From the NCBI RefSeq assembly GCF_014851815.1, contig NZ_JACVAJ010000002.1:310001-374000 (forward strand): a stretch of 64,000 nt of DNA. Direction: 5' to 3'. This document shows, in pieces, positions 8,526 to 16,242 of this stretch (positions are counted from its first letter, which is position 1; each line of letters begins with the position of its first letter). This stretch comes from Pseudoxanthomonas sp. PXM01 (GTDB lineage: Bacteria > Pseudomonadota > Gammaproteobacteria > Xanthomonadales > Xanthomonadaceae). A program made the position numbers and the translations under genes. Below the pieces are notes generated by a model that was not told where the DNA came from, did no database searches, and was given only the letters and a program-made list of their open reading frames with translations.

Positions 8526-8942
8526 TCAGAACGGCTTGGCCAGTACGAGCCAGATCACCGCGATCAACGCGAACAGCGGCAGTTCGTTGAACCACTTCAG
8601 TGCCGTCGGCGAAGGCAGTGACTTGCCCTTCGCCGCGCCCTTCAGCCAGCGGCCGGTGACGATGAAGTGCGCCAGGATAAGCGCCACCAGCGTCAGCTTG
8701 GCGTGCAGCCAGCCACCGCTGATCCCGAAGTGGAACCACAGCACGCCGCCGAGGATCACCGCGATCCCGAACATGCTGTGGCCGAAGCCGTACAGCCGGC
8801 GACCCATCAGCAGCAGCCGTGCCTGCACATCGGCCTGCCCTGTGGTCTCTGCCAGGTTGACCAGGATGCGCGGCAGGTAGAACACCGTCGCCATCCAGGC
8901 GATGACGAAGACGAGGTGGAAGGTCTTGACCCACAGGTACAT
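8526..8942 (-). CDS. hemJ: Protoporphyrinogen oxidase HemJ
   Basis: A 138-residue, four-helix membrane protein (UPF0093/CopD-like). It begins MYLWVKTFHLVFVIAWMATVF with the conserved His of the first helix, followed by FYLPRILVN, MGRRLYGFGHSM, WLHAKLTLV and the C-terminal KWFNELPLFALIAVIWLVLAKPF. HemJ oxidises protoporphyrinogen IX to protoporphyrin IX in heme synthesis, in organisms lacking HemG or HemY. The ATG at 8942 is fixed by the conserved N-terminus although the frame is open further upstream. It is transcribed divergently from the methyltransferase gene. Confidence 0.92.
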   Translation of the reverse strand: MYLWVKTFHLVFVIAWMATVFYLPRILVNLAETTGQADVQARLLLMGRRLYGFGHSMFGIAVILGGVLWFHFGISGGWLHAKLTLVALILAHFIVTGRWLKGAAKGKSLPSPTALKWFNELPLFALIAVIWLVLAKPF

Positions 8943-9041
8943 GCGGCTGGCTCCGTCTGGCTGCGCAGGATGGCGTGCGGCGCATAGGATAGCGCGCCGC
9001 ATCGCGTAAGCTTCCCGCCTTTCCGCACGCCGGACACACGC

Positions 9042-9650
9042 ATGACCAAGCAGTACGACGCCGACTACTTCCAGCGCTGGTACCGCGAAGGCGACATCGG
9101 CGGCGCCCCGCGCCTCGCGCGCAAGGTGGCGCTGGCCGTCGCGGTGGCCGAGTACCACCTGGAGCGTCCGATCCGCACCGTGCTGGACATCGGCTGCGGC
9201 GAAGGGGCTTGGCGCGCACCGCTGCTGAAGCTGCGGCCGAAGCTGCAGTACCTCGGCTTCGACGCCAGCGAGTACGCCATCCGCCGTTTCGGACGCACGC
9301 GCAACCTGCACTACGCACGCTTCGAGGATTTCGAGTACCTGCGCCCCTGTGAACCTGTCGACCTACTGGTGTGCTCGGACGTGCTGCACTATGTGCCGAC
9401 GCGCGAGCTGAAGCGCGGTCTGCCCGGGCTGGCGGAACTGTGCGGCGGCGTGGCGTTCCTGGAGACGTTTGCGAAGGAAGACGAGTTCGAGGGTGACCAC
9501 GACGGCTTCCAGCCCCGCAAGGCGGCGTGGTATCGGCAGGCCTTCAACGGCGAGGGCTTCCAGTCCATCGGCAACCACTGCTGGCTGGGTCCGCGTTTGG
9601 CGGGCGACGTCGCCGTACTGGAGGCGGCGGACTACCGGCCGATAACCTGA
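9042..9650 (+). CDS. Class I SAM-dependent methyltransferase
   Basis: A 202-residue soluble protein. Motif I is VLDIGCGEGAW (about residues 47-57), followed by YLGFDASEYAI (acidic residue for the SAM ribose) and the motif IV region DLLVCSDVLHYV. This is the Rossmann-like methyltransferase core, with no extra domain to show a substrate. It is 80 nt upstream of the PHB depolymerase gene on the same strand, but nothing links the two functionally. Confidence 0.87.
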   Translation: MTKQYDADYFQRWYREGDIGGAPRLARKVALAVAVAEYHLERPIRTVLDIGCGEGAWRAPLLKLRPKLQYLGFDASEYAIRRFGRTRNLHYARFEDFEYLRPCEPVDLLVCSDVLHYVPTRELKRGLPGLAELCGGVAFLETFAKEDEFEGDHDGFQPRKAAWYRQAFNGEGFQSIGNHCWLGPRLAGDVAVLEAADYRPIT

Positions 9651-9730
9651 ACAGGCTACGCGCGGCGACCCCGGCTTTCCGGTATGCTGCGGCGCAGCAC
9701 CACGCACCAAAAGTGGGATTCAGGACTGCC

Positions 9731-10978
9731 ATGACCTTGTACCAACTGCACGAACTCGGACGCGCATGGATGGCGCCGCTGGCCTACATGGCCGAAGCGA
9801 ACGCGCGCATCTTCTCCGCGCCCACCAGTTGGCTGTCGAACGTGCCGGGCGCCGAGCGCATCGCCGCCGGCAACGAACTGATTTACCGCATCGGCAAGGA
9901 TTACGAAAAGCCGGCGTGGGAGATCCACGAGGTCGAGGTCGAAGGCCGCACCGTGCCGGTGGTCGAGCAGGAGATCGTCAAGAAGCCGTTCTGCCGCCTG
10001 TTGCGCTTCAAGCGCTACACCGACGACGCCGGCACCATCACGGCATTGAAGGATGATCCCACCGTGCTGGTGGTCGCGCCGCTGTCGGGCCACCATGCCA
10101 CCCTGCTGCGCGACACCGTGCGCACGCTGCTGCGCGACCACAAGGTCTACGTGACCGACTGGGTCGACGCACGCATGGTGCCGGAGAGCGAAGGCGCTTT
10201 CAGCCTCGACGATTACGTCGGCTACGTCGAAGAGTTCATCCGCCACATCGGCGCGGATAACCTGCACGTGATCAGCGTCTGCCAGCCGACCGTGCCGGTG
10301 CTGGCGGCGGTGTCGCTGATGGCCGCGCGCGGCGAAGCCACGCCGCGTTCGCTGGTGATGATGGGCGGCCCGATCGACGCCCGCCGCAGCCCCACCGAAG
10401 TGAACAGCCTGGCCACGCGCAATCCGCTGTCGTGGTTCGAGAACAACGTCATCCACACGGTACCGATGCCCTACCCGGGCGAAGGCCGTCGCGTGTATCC
10501 CGGCTTCCTGCAGCACGCCGGCTTCATCGCGATGAACCCCAGCCGCCATTTCATGTCGCACTGGGATTTCTACGCCGACCTGGTGAAGGGCGACCAGCAG
10601 GACGCGGAATCGCACCGCAAGTTCTACGACGAGTACAACGCCGTGCTCGACATGCCGGCCGAGTATTACCTCGACACCATCCGCACCGTGTTCCAGGAAT
10701 TCCTGCTGCCGCGCGGAAAGTGGAAGGTCAACGGCGAGCTGGTGACGCCTGCGGCGATCAAGAAGACCGCGCTGATGAGCATCGAGGGCGAACTCGACGA
10801 CATCTCCGGCCAGGGCCAGACCGCCGCCGCGCACGACCTGTGCACCGGCATCGCGAAGGCGCACCACAGGCACCTGACGGTCGAGGGCGCCGGCCATTAC
10901 GGCATCTTCAGCGGCCGCCGCTGGCGCGAGCAGGTCTATCCGCAGGTACGCGACTTCATCGCCAAATACGCGGGCTGA
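9731..10978 (+). CDS. phaZ: Intracellular polyhydroxybutyrate depolymerase (PhaZ-type)
   Basis: A 415-residue alpha/beta-hydrolase of the intracellular PHA depolymerase family. It begins MTLYQLHELGRAWMAPL. The lipase-box position is HVISVCQPTVP with a cysteine nucleophile, Cys184, as known for this family instead of Ser. DWVDARMVP and the late EGAGHYGIFSGRRWREQVYP (catalytic His) complete the picture. It degrades stored native PHB granules to hydroxyacids. There is no signal peptide, fitting a cytosolic site. The synthase phaC is not in this window. The ATG at 9731 matches the conserved N-terminus; the frame is open further upstream. Confidence 0.92.
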   Translation: MTLYQLHELGRAWMAPLAYMAEANARIFSAPTSWLSNVPGAERIAAGNELIYRIGKDYEKPAWEIHEVEVEGRTVPVVEQEIVKKPFCRLLRFKRYTDDAGTITALKDDPTVLVVAPLSGHHATLLRDTVRTLLRDHKVYVTDWVDARMVPESEGAFSLDDYVGYVEEFIRHIGADNLHVISVCQPTVPVLAAVSLMAARGEATPRSLVMMGGPIDARRSPTEVNSLATRNPLSWFENNVIHTVPMPYPGEGRRVYPGFLQHAGFIAMNPSRHFMSHWDFYADLVKGDQQDAESHRKFYDEYNAVLDMPAEYYLDTIRTVFQEFLLPRGKWKVNGELVTPAAIKKTALMSIEGELDDISGQGQTAAAHDLCTGIAKAHHRHLTVEGAGHYGIFSGRRWREQVYPQVRDFIAKYAG

Positions 10979-10990
10979 CGCAGTCTTTCC

Positions 10991-11013
10991 TGTGGGAGCG
11001 ACGTCAGTCGCGA
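10991..11013 (+). repeat. REP-like element, pair 1, forward arm
   Basis: A 23-nt unit starting TGTGGGA and containing the hairpin GCGAC-GTCA-GTCGC. It is followed after 69 nt by an exact reverse-complement copy. The GTGG foot plus imperfect hairpin is the layout of RAYT-associated REPs. Confidence 0.85.
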
Positions 11014-11051
11014 TGCTTTCCCTGCACCGCCGCGCGCTCACCGGCAAAATG

Positions 11052-11079
11052 AAAAGGCCGCCCTCGCAGGCGGCCTTTT
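11052..11079. terminator. Bidirectional terminator between phaZ and HAAS gene
   Basis: Eleven-base-pair stem AAAAGGCCGCC / GGCGGCCTTTT (11052-11062, 11069-11079) around loop CTCGCA. A-rich and T-rich ends on both sides make it work in either direction. It sits exactly between the two arms of a REP pair in a convergent intergenic region. Confidence 0.88.
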
Positions 11080-11082
11080 CGT

Positions 11083-11105
11083 TCGCGACTGACGTCGCTC
11101 CCACA
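11083..11105 (-). repeat. REP-like element, pair 1, inverted arm
   Basis: Exact reverse complement of the unit at 10991-11013, with the same hairpin loop variant (GTCA as read in the forward arm). Confidence 0.85.
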
Positions 11106-11112
11106 TCTGACG

Positions 11113-12033
11113 TCACACCACCGGCATACGCACCAGCAGGTGCTTGGCCAGCCAGCCGTGGAACAGGCCGACCACGCGCGCCAGATGCAGCGTGGCGAAC
11201 AGCAGGACGATGCCGACCACCGACGCCAGCGGCAGCAGCCAGGGCGCCTCGGTGACGAGGTTCCAGTCGCCGAAATTCATCACGTAGCCGTAGGGCAGGA
11301 AGAACGCCACAGGTGCGGCGATCAGCCCCAGTGACAGTGCCAGCAGCGTGATGGCGACGGAGAAGTACAGGATGCCCAGCGGATGCAGCAGCAGCAGGTA
11401 CAGCATCGCGGTCCAGGTGCGACCATCGGTGAACAGCTCTTTCAGTCGCGTCATCCACGGTTTGTCGCGCTGCGTGTACAGCGGCCGACGCGGCATGCGT
11501 TCACCCAGCAGGACTTCGACGATGCGACCTTCGACCAGCGACAGCAGCCGCACCGACATCAGGAACAGCAGCAGCAGCGGAATGCCGATGATCAGGATCA
11601 GCAGACCGGCCGACAGGCTGGCGCCGGTCACGACCCAGGTGAAGTAGAACGTACCGGTCGCCAGCGACAGCAGCATGTAGAACAGCGCGCCGTACGTGCG
11701 CGGGTCGGCGGCGACGCCGAAGAACCGGCCGAGCAGCGACTTGCGCTTCGGCGGCACCGGCGGGCGCAGCGCCTTGGCGACCGTGACCTCGGTTTCGCGG
11801 TAGATGTCGGCGACCTCGTCCGGCGCGCCGTAACTGCCGGCGACCGAGGCGATGACCTCGGCTTCGGACTTGCCGGGGTTCTCCGCCAGTTCCGAGCGCA
11901 GGTACTCCTCCGCGTCGTAGACGGCGTCCTGGATCATGGCTTTGTCGGCACCTGCCAACGCGGCGCGCAGCTGGTCCAGGTATTCGGGGATGGAGGTGGG
12001 CAGGCGGCTGCCCGGGGCGGTGGTGGTGTTCAT
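11113..12033 (-). CDS. HAAS-domain / putative sensor membrane protein
   Basis: A 306-residue protein. The N-terminal helical region (about 1-75; STPEYLDQLRAAL-like start, DAEEYLRSELAENPGKSEAE) matches the HAAS signalling domain (DUF1700 group). It is followed by a membrane part with two paired-helix blocks (about 110-170 and 205-290) of the 'putative sensor' family. Genes of this type are usually paired with a PadR regulator, as here: its start overlaps the padR stop by 4 nt. The likely role is a membrane sensor or effector under PadR control. What it senses is unknown. Confidence 0.8.
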   Translation of the reverse strand: MNTTTAPGSRLPTSIPEYLDQLRAALAGADKAMIQDAVYDAEEYLRSELAENPGKSEAEVIASVAGSYGAPDEVADIYRETEVTVAKALRPPVPPKRKSLLGRFFGVAADPRTYGALFYMLLSLATGTFYFTWVVTGASLSAGLLILIIGIPLLLLFLMSVRLLSLVEGRIVEVLLGERMPRRPLYTQRDKPWMTRLKELFTDGRTWTAMLYLLLLHPLGILYFSVAITLLALSLGLIAAPVAFFLPYGYVMNFGDWNLVTEAPWLLPLASVVGIVLLFATLHLARVVGLFHGWLAKHLLVRMPVV

Positions 12034-12395
12034 GCAGGAATCCCCTCAAGCACGGAATCGACGGAATCGCGGGTGGCACGCCAGGCGGCGGCCCAGGACT
12101 GCAGGGTCTGCCGCCCTGCCTCGGTGATGCGGTAGTAGCGACGGGGTGGCCCGGCTACCGAGGGTTCGACGAAGCTGTCCAGCAGCCCGCCGCCCTCCAG
12201 ATTGCGCAGTACCGGGTACAGCGCGCTCTGCTTGCCGCTTAGGACGCCGTCGCCGACGCGCTCCAGCTGCTTGGCGATCAGGTAGCCGTACAGCGGCTCG
12301 CCGGCGCGGGCCAGGACCGCCAGCAGCGCCAGCGACACGGTGCCGGCACTGAGCTCTTTCTGGAACTTCTTCAGGTGGATGTCGGGCTCGTTCAT
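12030..12395 (-). CDS. PadR-family transcriptional regulator
   Basis: A 121-residue winged-helix protein. The PadR domain reads ELSAGTVSLALLAVLARAGEPLYGYLIAKQLE, then SGKQSALYPVLRNLEGGGLLDS (recognition helix and wing) and RYYRITEAGRQTLQSWAAAW (dimer helix). PadR proteins of this size repress their own operon and release DNA on binding a ligand. Here the partner is the overlapping HAAS/sensor gene. The upstream 165 nt contain an AT-rich patch suited to its operator. Confidence 0.9.
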   Translation of the reverse strand: MNEPDIHLKKFQKELSAGTVSLALLAVLARAGEPLYGYLIAKQLERVGDGVLSGKQSALYPVLRNLEGGGLLDSFVEPSVAGPPRRYYRITEAGRQTLQSWAAAWRATRDSVDSVLEGIPA

Positions 12396-12436
12396 CGCTC
12401 CCCCTCTGCGGGACCCCCGCTAGGTTGGAGACGATG

Positions 12437-12463
12437 CTATTACGAAGTTTGATATAGCGAATG
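12437..12463 (-). promoter_or_regulatory. AT-rich candidate promoter/operator of padR operon
   Basis: In a GC-rich 166-nt gap this short stretch is AT-rich. On the minus strand it carries the imperfect direct repeat TTCGCTATAT ... TTCGTAATAG, about 42-68 nt before the padR start. TAATAG could serve as a -10. No good -35 is seen, so this is only a candidate. Confidence 0.35.
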
Positions 12464-12561
12464 TGCCAGTAGTCACTCTGACGCTTGGGCTGCCCACGGA
12501 GAGGCCGCCCCCGGGCGCCGGGAGGCCGCGGAGCTACGTCAGGAGGTAGCGAGGGGGGCGA

Positions 12562-13107
12562 CTACTTGACCCGGCGCTTCTCGAGCTTGCGCGCCAGCGT
12601 GCGCCGGTGCAGACCCAAGCGGCGGGCGGCTTCGGAAATGTTGAAGTCGCTGGCGGCCAGCGCCTCGTGGATGTGCTCCCACTCCAGCGTCTTGATCGAC
12701 GTGGTGCGCTCGGTCAGCTCGACGTCGGTGTCGCCGGTGGCGCGCTGGAAGGCGGCCTCGATGTCGTCGGTATTGGACGGCTTGGCCAGGTAGTGGCGGG
12801 CGCCGAGCTTGATGGCTTCCACAGCGGTCGCGATGCTCGCGTAGCCGGTCAGCACGATGATGACCATCTCCGGATCGAACGCGTGCAGGTGCTTCACGCT
12901 GGACAGGCCGGATGCACCGGCGGCGAGCTTGAGGTCGACGACAGCGTGGGTCGGGGCGAATTCCTCCAGCAACGCCGGCATGCCGTCTTCGCCCGCGAGA
13001 TGACGCACCTGGTAACCGCGGCGTTCGAACGAGCGGACCAGCGTGCGCGCGAATGCCGCGTCGTCCTCGACGATCAGCAACCGGCGATCAGTCTTGCTCA
13101 TCATCAT
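12562..13107 (-). CDS. regA: RegA/PrrA/ActR-type response regulator
   Basis: A 181-residue two-domain regulator. The receiver (about residues 8-122) has the acidic pair in IVEDDAAF, the phospho-acceptor Asp in HAVVDLKLA and the conserved KP in LAKPSNTDD. The short C-terminal domain is a Fis-type helix-turn-helix, NISEAARRLGLHRRTLARKLEKR, as in RegA/PrrA/RoxR. The first of three consecutive in-frame ATGs (13107) is preceded at good distance by GAGGAGG, which decides the start. It overlaps the regB-like kinase 3' end by 20 nt and is the last gene of the cyo-SURF1-regBA run. Confidence 0.9.
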   Translation of the reverse strand: MMMSKTDRRLLIVEDDAAFARTLVRSFERRGYQVRHLAGEDGMPALLEEFAPTHAVVDLKLAAGASGLSSVKHLHAFDPEMVIIVLTGYASIATAVEAIKLGARHYLAKPSNTDDIEAAFQRATGDTDVELTERTTSIKTLEWEHIHEALAASDFNISEAARRLGLHRRTLARKLEKRRVK

Positions 13108-14440
13108 CGTCGCCCTCCTCGATCGCGATGGCCGCCAGCGGCAGCGCCAGCGTGACGATGGCACCGCCCTGCGGCCGGTTCTTCGCCGTCAGGCTGCCAC
13201 CCAGCGTACGCGCGACGTTCACCGAGAGGAACAGCCCCAGGCCACCGCCCGGCCGGCCCTTGCTGGTGTTGTAGGGCGTGCCCACCCGCTGCAGGACGTC
13301 CGCCACGAAGCCCGTGCCCGCGTCGCTGATCTCGATCACCAGCATGTCGCCGTCGCAGCGCGCGTCCATCGCCACCCAGTGCGGTGACGATTCCAGTGCA
13401 TTGTCCAGCACGTTGAAGACCATCTGTCGCAGGCCGACGTCGGAGACGATGTCCGGATCCACGTCGCACCGGTTGCTGTAACGGAACGACGGCGGGTTGC
13501 GCGCGTCGCGCCATTCGTCCGCCAGGTCGTCGAGCATCGCGTGCAACGTGGTTTCGGTCGGCGCCTCGGCGCGTGGCCCACCGGCCGCGAGCAGGATGTT
13601 GGTGACGATCGATTTGCAGCGCGCCACCTGCGCCTGCATCTCCAGCACGTCGTTGTGCAGCTCGCCATCGGACGCCATCGTTGGCAGGTGCTGCCAGTCA
13701 CCTAGGATCACCGAGAGCGTGGATAGCGGTGTGCCCAGTTCGTGCGCCGCACCCGAGGCCAGCAGGCCCATGCGGACGATGTGGTCTTCTTCCGCCGCAC
13801 GCTGGCGCAGCTCCGCCAGGCGTGCATCGCGCTCGCGCAGGATGCGGCCGATGCGCGTGATGAAGACCACCAGCAGGCTCGCGATCAGCAGGAAGCAGAT
13901 CAGCAGCCCCTGCACATAGTGGTCGGCCAGCCCGCGCGCGGGCGCCACCATAAGTTCGAGCGGCGTGCGCACCAGCGTCAGCCCGGTCACGCACACCGCC
14001 GCCGCCGCGGCGATCACCCAGCTCAGCGGTGCACGCAGCAGCACGGTGCCCAGCACGACCTGCAGCAGGTAGAGGAAGACGAATGGATTGGTGATGCCGC
14101 CGGACAGATAAAGCTGGATCGTCAGCGACGCCACGTCGACCAGCAGGCCCACCAGCAATGCGACGCTCGACACCTGCTCACTGCGTCGCCACCACAGGTG
14201 GCTGACCAGGTTGAAGACGGCGAGTGCGGCCAGCACGCCGCACATCAGGCCCAGCGGCAGGGCGATGTCCAGGCCGTACTGCACGACAAGGATGGTGGCC
14301 ACCTGCCCCACCACGGCGATCCAGCGCAGCTGGATCAGCTGCTGCATGTTGCGAACGCCTGCGCGGTCGCGGGAATTGCTCACCGCAAAGATCCTGCGTG
14401 CGCTACCGGCAACCTCATCCTGGCTCGTGGGTGCGTGCAT
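13088..14440 (-). CDS. regB: RegB/PrrB/ActS-type redox sensor histidine kinase
   Basis: A 450-residue membrane kinase with about six transmembrane helices (residues about 35-205). It has the ubiquinone-site motif GGITNPF (114-120), the phosphorylated His233 in GAAHELGTPLST, a cysteine in the dimerisation region (Cys275 in ARCKSIV) and a C-terminal ATPase domain (FNVLDNALESSP, SDAGTGFV, GGGLGLFLSV). RegB kinases read the quinone pool and a redox-active Cys in the RCRDIL-like segment; both marks are present. The start is uncertain: ATG 14440 overlaps SURF1 by 26 nt, and upstream ATGs at 14473 and 14503 are possible. It is coupled to regA by a 20-nt overlap. Confidence 0.88.
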   Translation of the reverse strand: MHAPTSQDEVAGSARRIFAVSNSRDRAGVRNMQQLIQLRWIAVVGQVATILVVQYGLDIALPLGLMCGVLAALAVFNLVSHLWWRRSEQVSSVALLVGLLVDVASLTIQLYLSGGITNPFVFLYLLQVVLGTVLLRAPLSWVIAAAAAVCVTGLTLVRTPLELMVAPARGLADHYVQGLLICFLLIASLLVVFITRIGRILRERDARLAELRQRAAEEDHIVRMGLLASGAAHELGTPLSTLSVILGDWQHLPTMASDGELHNDVLEMQAQVARCKSIVTNILLAAGGPRAEAPTETTLHAMLDDLADEWRDARNPPSFRYSNRCDVDPDIVSDVGLRQMVFNVLDNALESSPHWVAMDARCDGDMLVIEISDAGTGFVADVLQRVGTPYNTSKGRPGGGLGLFLSVNVARTLGGSLTAKNRPQGGAIVTLALPLAAIAIEEGDDDDEQD

Positions 14441-15212
14441 GATCGGGGTGCGTGCCTTTCCGGCGCCGATCATGGCGCAATCGGCGCTCCGACGCGACCA
14501 CATAGCCGCCCGCCAGCAGCGTCAGCACGGCCATGCCGAACCAGGTCAGCGCATAGGACAGGTGCGAATCGCGGAATTTCACCACCGTCATGCCGCCACG
14601 CGGCCACTCCCGGGAGGCCTGGTCGCGGTCGGCATCGATGAAGAACGGCGCAACCTGCCCGGCAGGCAATTCCTGCTTCCGCGCGATGGCGGCGACGTCG
14701 CGGGAGTACCAGCGATCCTGGTCCGGCACGTTGTGGCGCAGGAAGCCGCCCTCCGGCTCGCTGATGCGCAGCAGGCCTTCCACCGCCACGCGGTCTGCCG
14801 GCGCTGGCGCGACGGTGCCACCAATCGGTACGAACCCCCGGTTCACCAGCACGTAGTCGCCTTCATCGGTCTGCAAGGGCTGCAGCACCCAGAAGCCGCC
14901 ACCGAGCTCGGTGACCGCCTGCGTGCGCGCTTCACTGTCAGGCACGAAGCGCCCTGTCACCGCGACACGCCGATAGCTGTCGGCCGCCTCGGTGATCGCC
15001 GGCCACTGCGCGGGCGCGGGCACAGGCACGGCCTTCGCATGGATGCGGGCGTCGACGCGGGCGATCAGGTCGTGCTTCCACGCCATCCGCTGCAGTTGCC
15101 AGACGCCCAGCGCGACGAATCCGCAGAAGGCGACGGTCAGCAGCGCGCCGAACGCGACCCGCCACCGCCTGCGCGGCACATGGGGCGGGATCGCGGCGGC
15201 CGGATCGGTCAC
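14415..15212 (-). CDS. SURF1-family oxidase assembly protein
   Basis: A 265-residue protein with the SURF1 layout: a helix near the N-terminus (VAFGALLTVAFCGFVALGVWQLQRMAWK), a large periplasmic domain (DEGDYVLVNRGFVP, WYSRDVAA) and a second helix near the C-terminus (LSYALTWFGMAVLTLLAGGYVV). SURF1 helps insert heme into heme-copper oxidases. The start is a GTG at 15212, overlapping the cyoD stop in GTGA, which fits translational coupling; the open frame upstream lies inside cyoD. Placement after cyoD suggests the quinol-oxidase version of the family. Confidence 0.88.
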   Translation of the reverse strand: MTDPAAAIPPHVPRRRWRVAFGALLTVAFCGFVALGVWQLQRMAWKHDLIARVDARIHAKAVPVPAPAQWPAITEAADSYRRVAVTGRFVPDSEARTQAVTELGGGFWVLQPLQTDEGDYVLVNRGFVPIGGTVAPAPADRVAVEGLLRISEPEGGFLRHNVPDQDRWYSRDVAAIARKQELPAGQVAPFFIDADRDQASREWPRGGMTVVKFRDSHLSYALTWFGMAVLTLLAGGYVVASERRLRHDRRRKGTHPDHARTHEPG

Positions 15213-15610
15213 GGCAGGCTCTGCGCCGCTTCCTGCATCTGATGCATGTCGTGCGTGCCGGGCATCATGTTGGTGTTCATGTTGTGCATGACCCACAGGG
15301 TGCCGATCAGCACGATGACGAGCAGGACCGCGGTGAAGATCAGCGCGAACAGGTTCCAGCCGCCTTCCGACTTCGGATTCATGTGCAGGAAATAGACCAT
15401 GTGCACCACCACCTGGACCATGGCGAAGGCCAGGATCACCAGCGTCGTGATGGCGGGCGTCGGCAGTACCTTGCCCATCACCAGCCAGAACGGGATCGCG
15501 GTCAGGATGACCGACAGCACAAAACCGGTCACGTACTCCTTCACGCTGACGTGCGGAATGCCGTCCTCGAGGAAGTCGTCGTGGTGCGAATCGGAGGAAG
15601 GATGGCTCAT
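15209..15610 (-). CDS. cyoD: Cytochrome bo-type ubiquinol oxidase subunit IV
   Basis: A 133-residue protein with three transmembrane helices, preceded by a short acidic N-terminus. Helix 1 is GFVLSVILTAIPFWLVMGKV; helix 2 is AITTLVILAFAMVQVVVHMVYFLHM, with the conserved H-x3-F-L-H-M motif; helix 3 follows NPKSEGGWNLFALIF. Subunit IV stabilises the CuB site of the bo3 oxidase. The C-terminal tail is unusually Met/His-rich (MHNMNTNMMPG, HDMHQM), which could bind copper, but that is speculation. It starts at TGATG, overlapping the cyoC stop by one base. Confidence 0.92.
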   Translation of the reverse strand: MSHPSSDSHHDDFLEDGIPHVSVKEYVTGFVLSVILTAIPFWLVMGKVLPTPAITTLVILAFAMVQVVVHMVYFLHMNPKSEGGWNLFALIFTAVLLVIVLIGTLWVMHNMNTNMMPGTHDMHQMQEAAQSLP

Positions 15611-16242
15611 CACTGCACGCCCATCAGGTAGACGAAGGTGAAGACGCCGATCCAGACGACGTCGAGGAAGTGCCAGAACATCGAGAGGCAGGCGATGCGG
15701 CGCGTGGTGGTCCGGTTGAGGCCCCACTTGCGCACCTGGAAGCACAGTACGACCAGCCAGACGACGCCGAACAGCACGTGCAGGCCGTGCGTGCCGACCA
15801 GCGTGAAGAACGCCGACAGGAACGCGCTGCGCTGCGGGCCGGCCCCGATGTGGATCAGGTGGTGGAACTCGTAGATCTCGATCGCCAGGAAGCCCAGGCC
15901 CAGCAGCCCGGTGACCAGCAGCCAGCCGATCGTGGCGCGGCTGTTGCGCTTCATCATCGCCAGCATGGCGAAGCCGTAGGTGATCGACGACACCAGCAGG
16001 ATCGCGGTGTTGATCGCGATCAGGTGCAGGTTCGGGAAGAACAGGTCACGGCCCGACGGACCGGCGGCGTAGCTGCCCGAGAACACGCCGAAGGTGGCGA
16101 ACAGGCTGCCGAAGATCATCAGATCGCTGAGCAGGTAGATCCAGAACCCCAGCAGCGTGCCGTTCTCTGGATGATGCTTGCCCTCGATGTCGAGGAACAC
16201 CGGCGAGCCGTCGGGCCGGTTCAGTGCGATGGCCTCAGACAT
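15610..16242 (-). CDS. cyoC: Cytochrome bo-type ubiquinol oxidase subunit III
   Basis: A 210-residue protein with five transmembrane helices typical of CyoC. Marks include [20 protein letters not shown] (helix 1), [39 protein letters not shown] and [22 protein letters not shown]. It is part of the proton-pumping quinol oxidase complex in the inner membrane. Its start overlaps the cyoB end by 8 nt and its stop overlaps cyoD by 1 nt, so subunits are made in step. Confidence 0.95.
   Translation of the reverse strand: MSEAIALNRPDGSPVFLDIEGKHHPENGTLLGFWIYLLSDLMIFGSLFATFGVFSGSYAAGPSGRDLFFPNLHLIAINTAILLVSSITYGFAMLAMMKRNSRATIGWLLVTGLLGLGFLAIEIYEFHHLIHIGAGPQRSAFLSAFFTLVGTHGLHVLFGVVWLVVLCFQVRKWGLNRTTTRRIACLSMFWHFLDVVWIGVFTFVYLMGVQ

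Noticed and set aside
13101-13107. Three consecutive ATG codons at the regA start
   Set aside because: Only a start-site ambiguity; the ribosome-binding site points to the first one.
15209-15296. An N-terminal extension of SURF1 rich in His
   Set aside because: It is inside cyoD in another frame. The GTGA overlap at 15209-15212 gives a better start.
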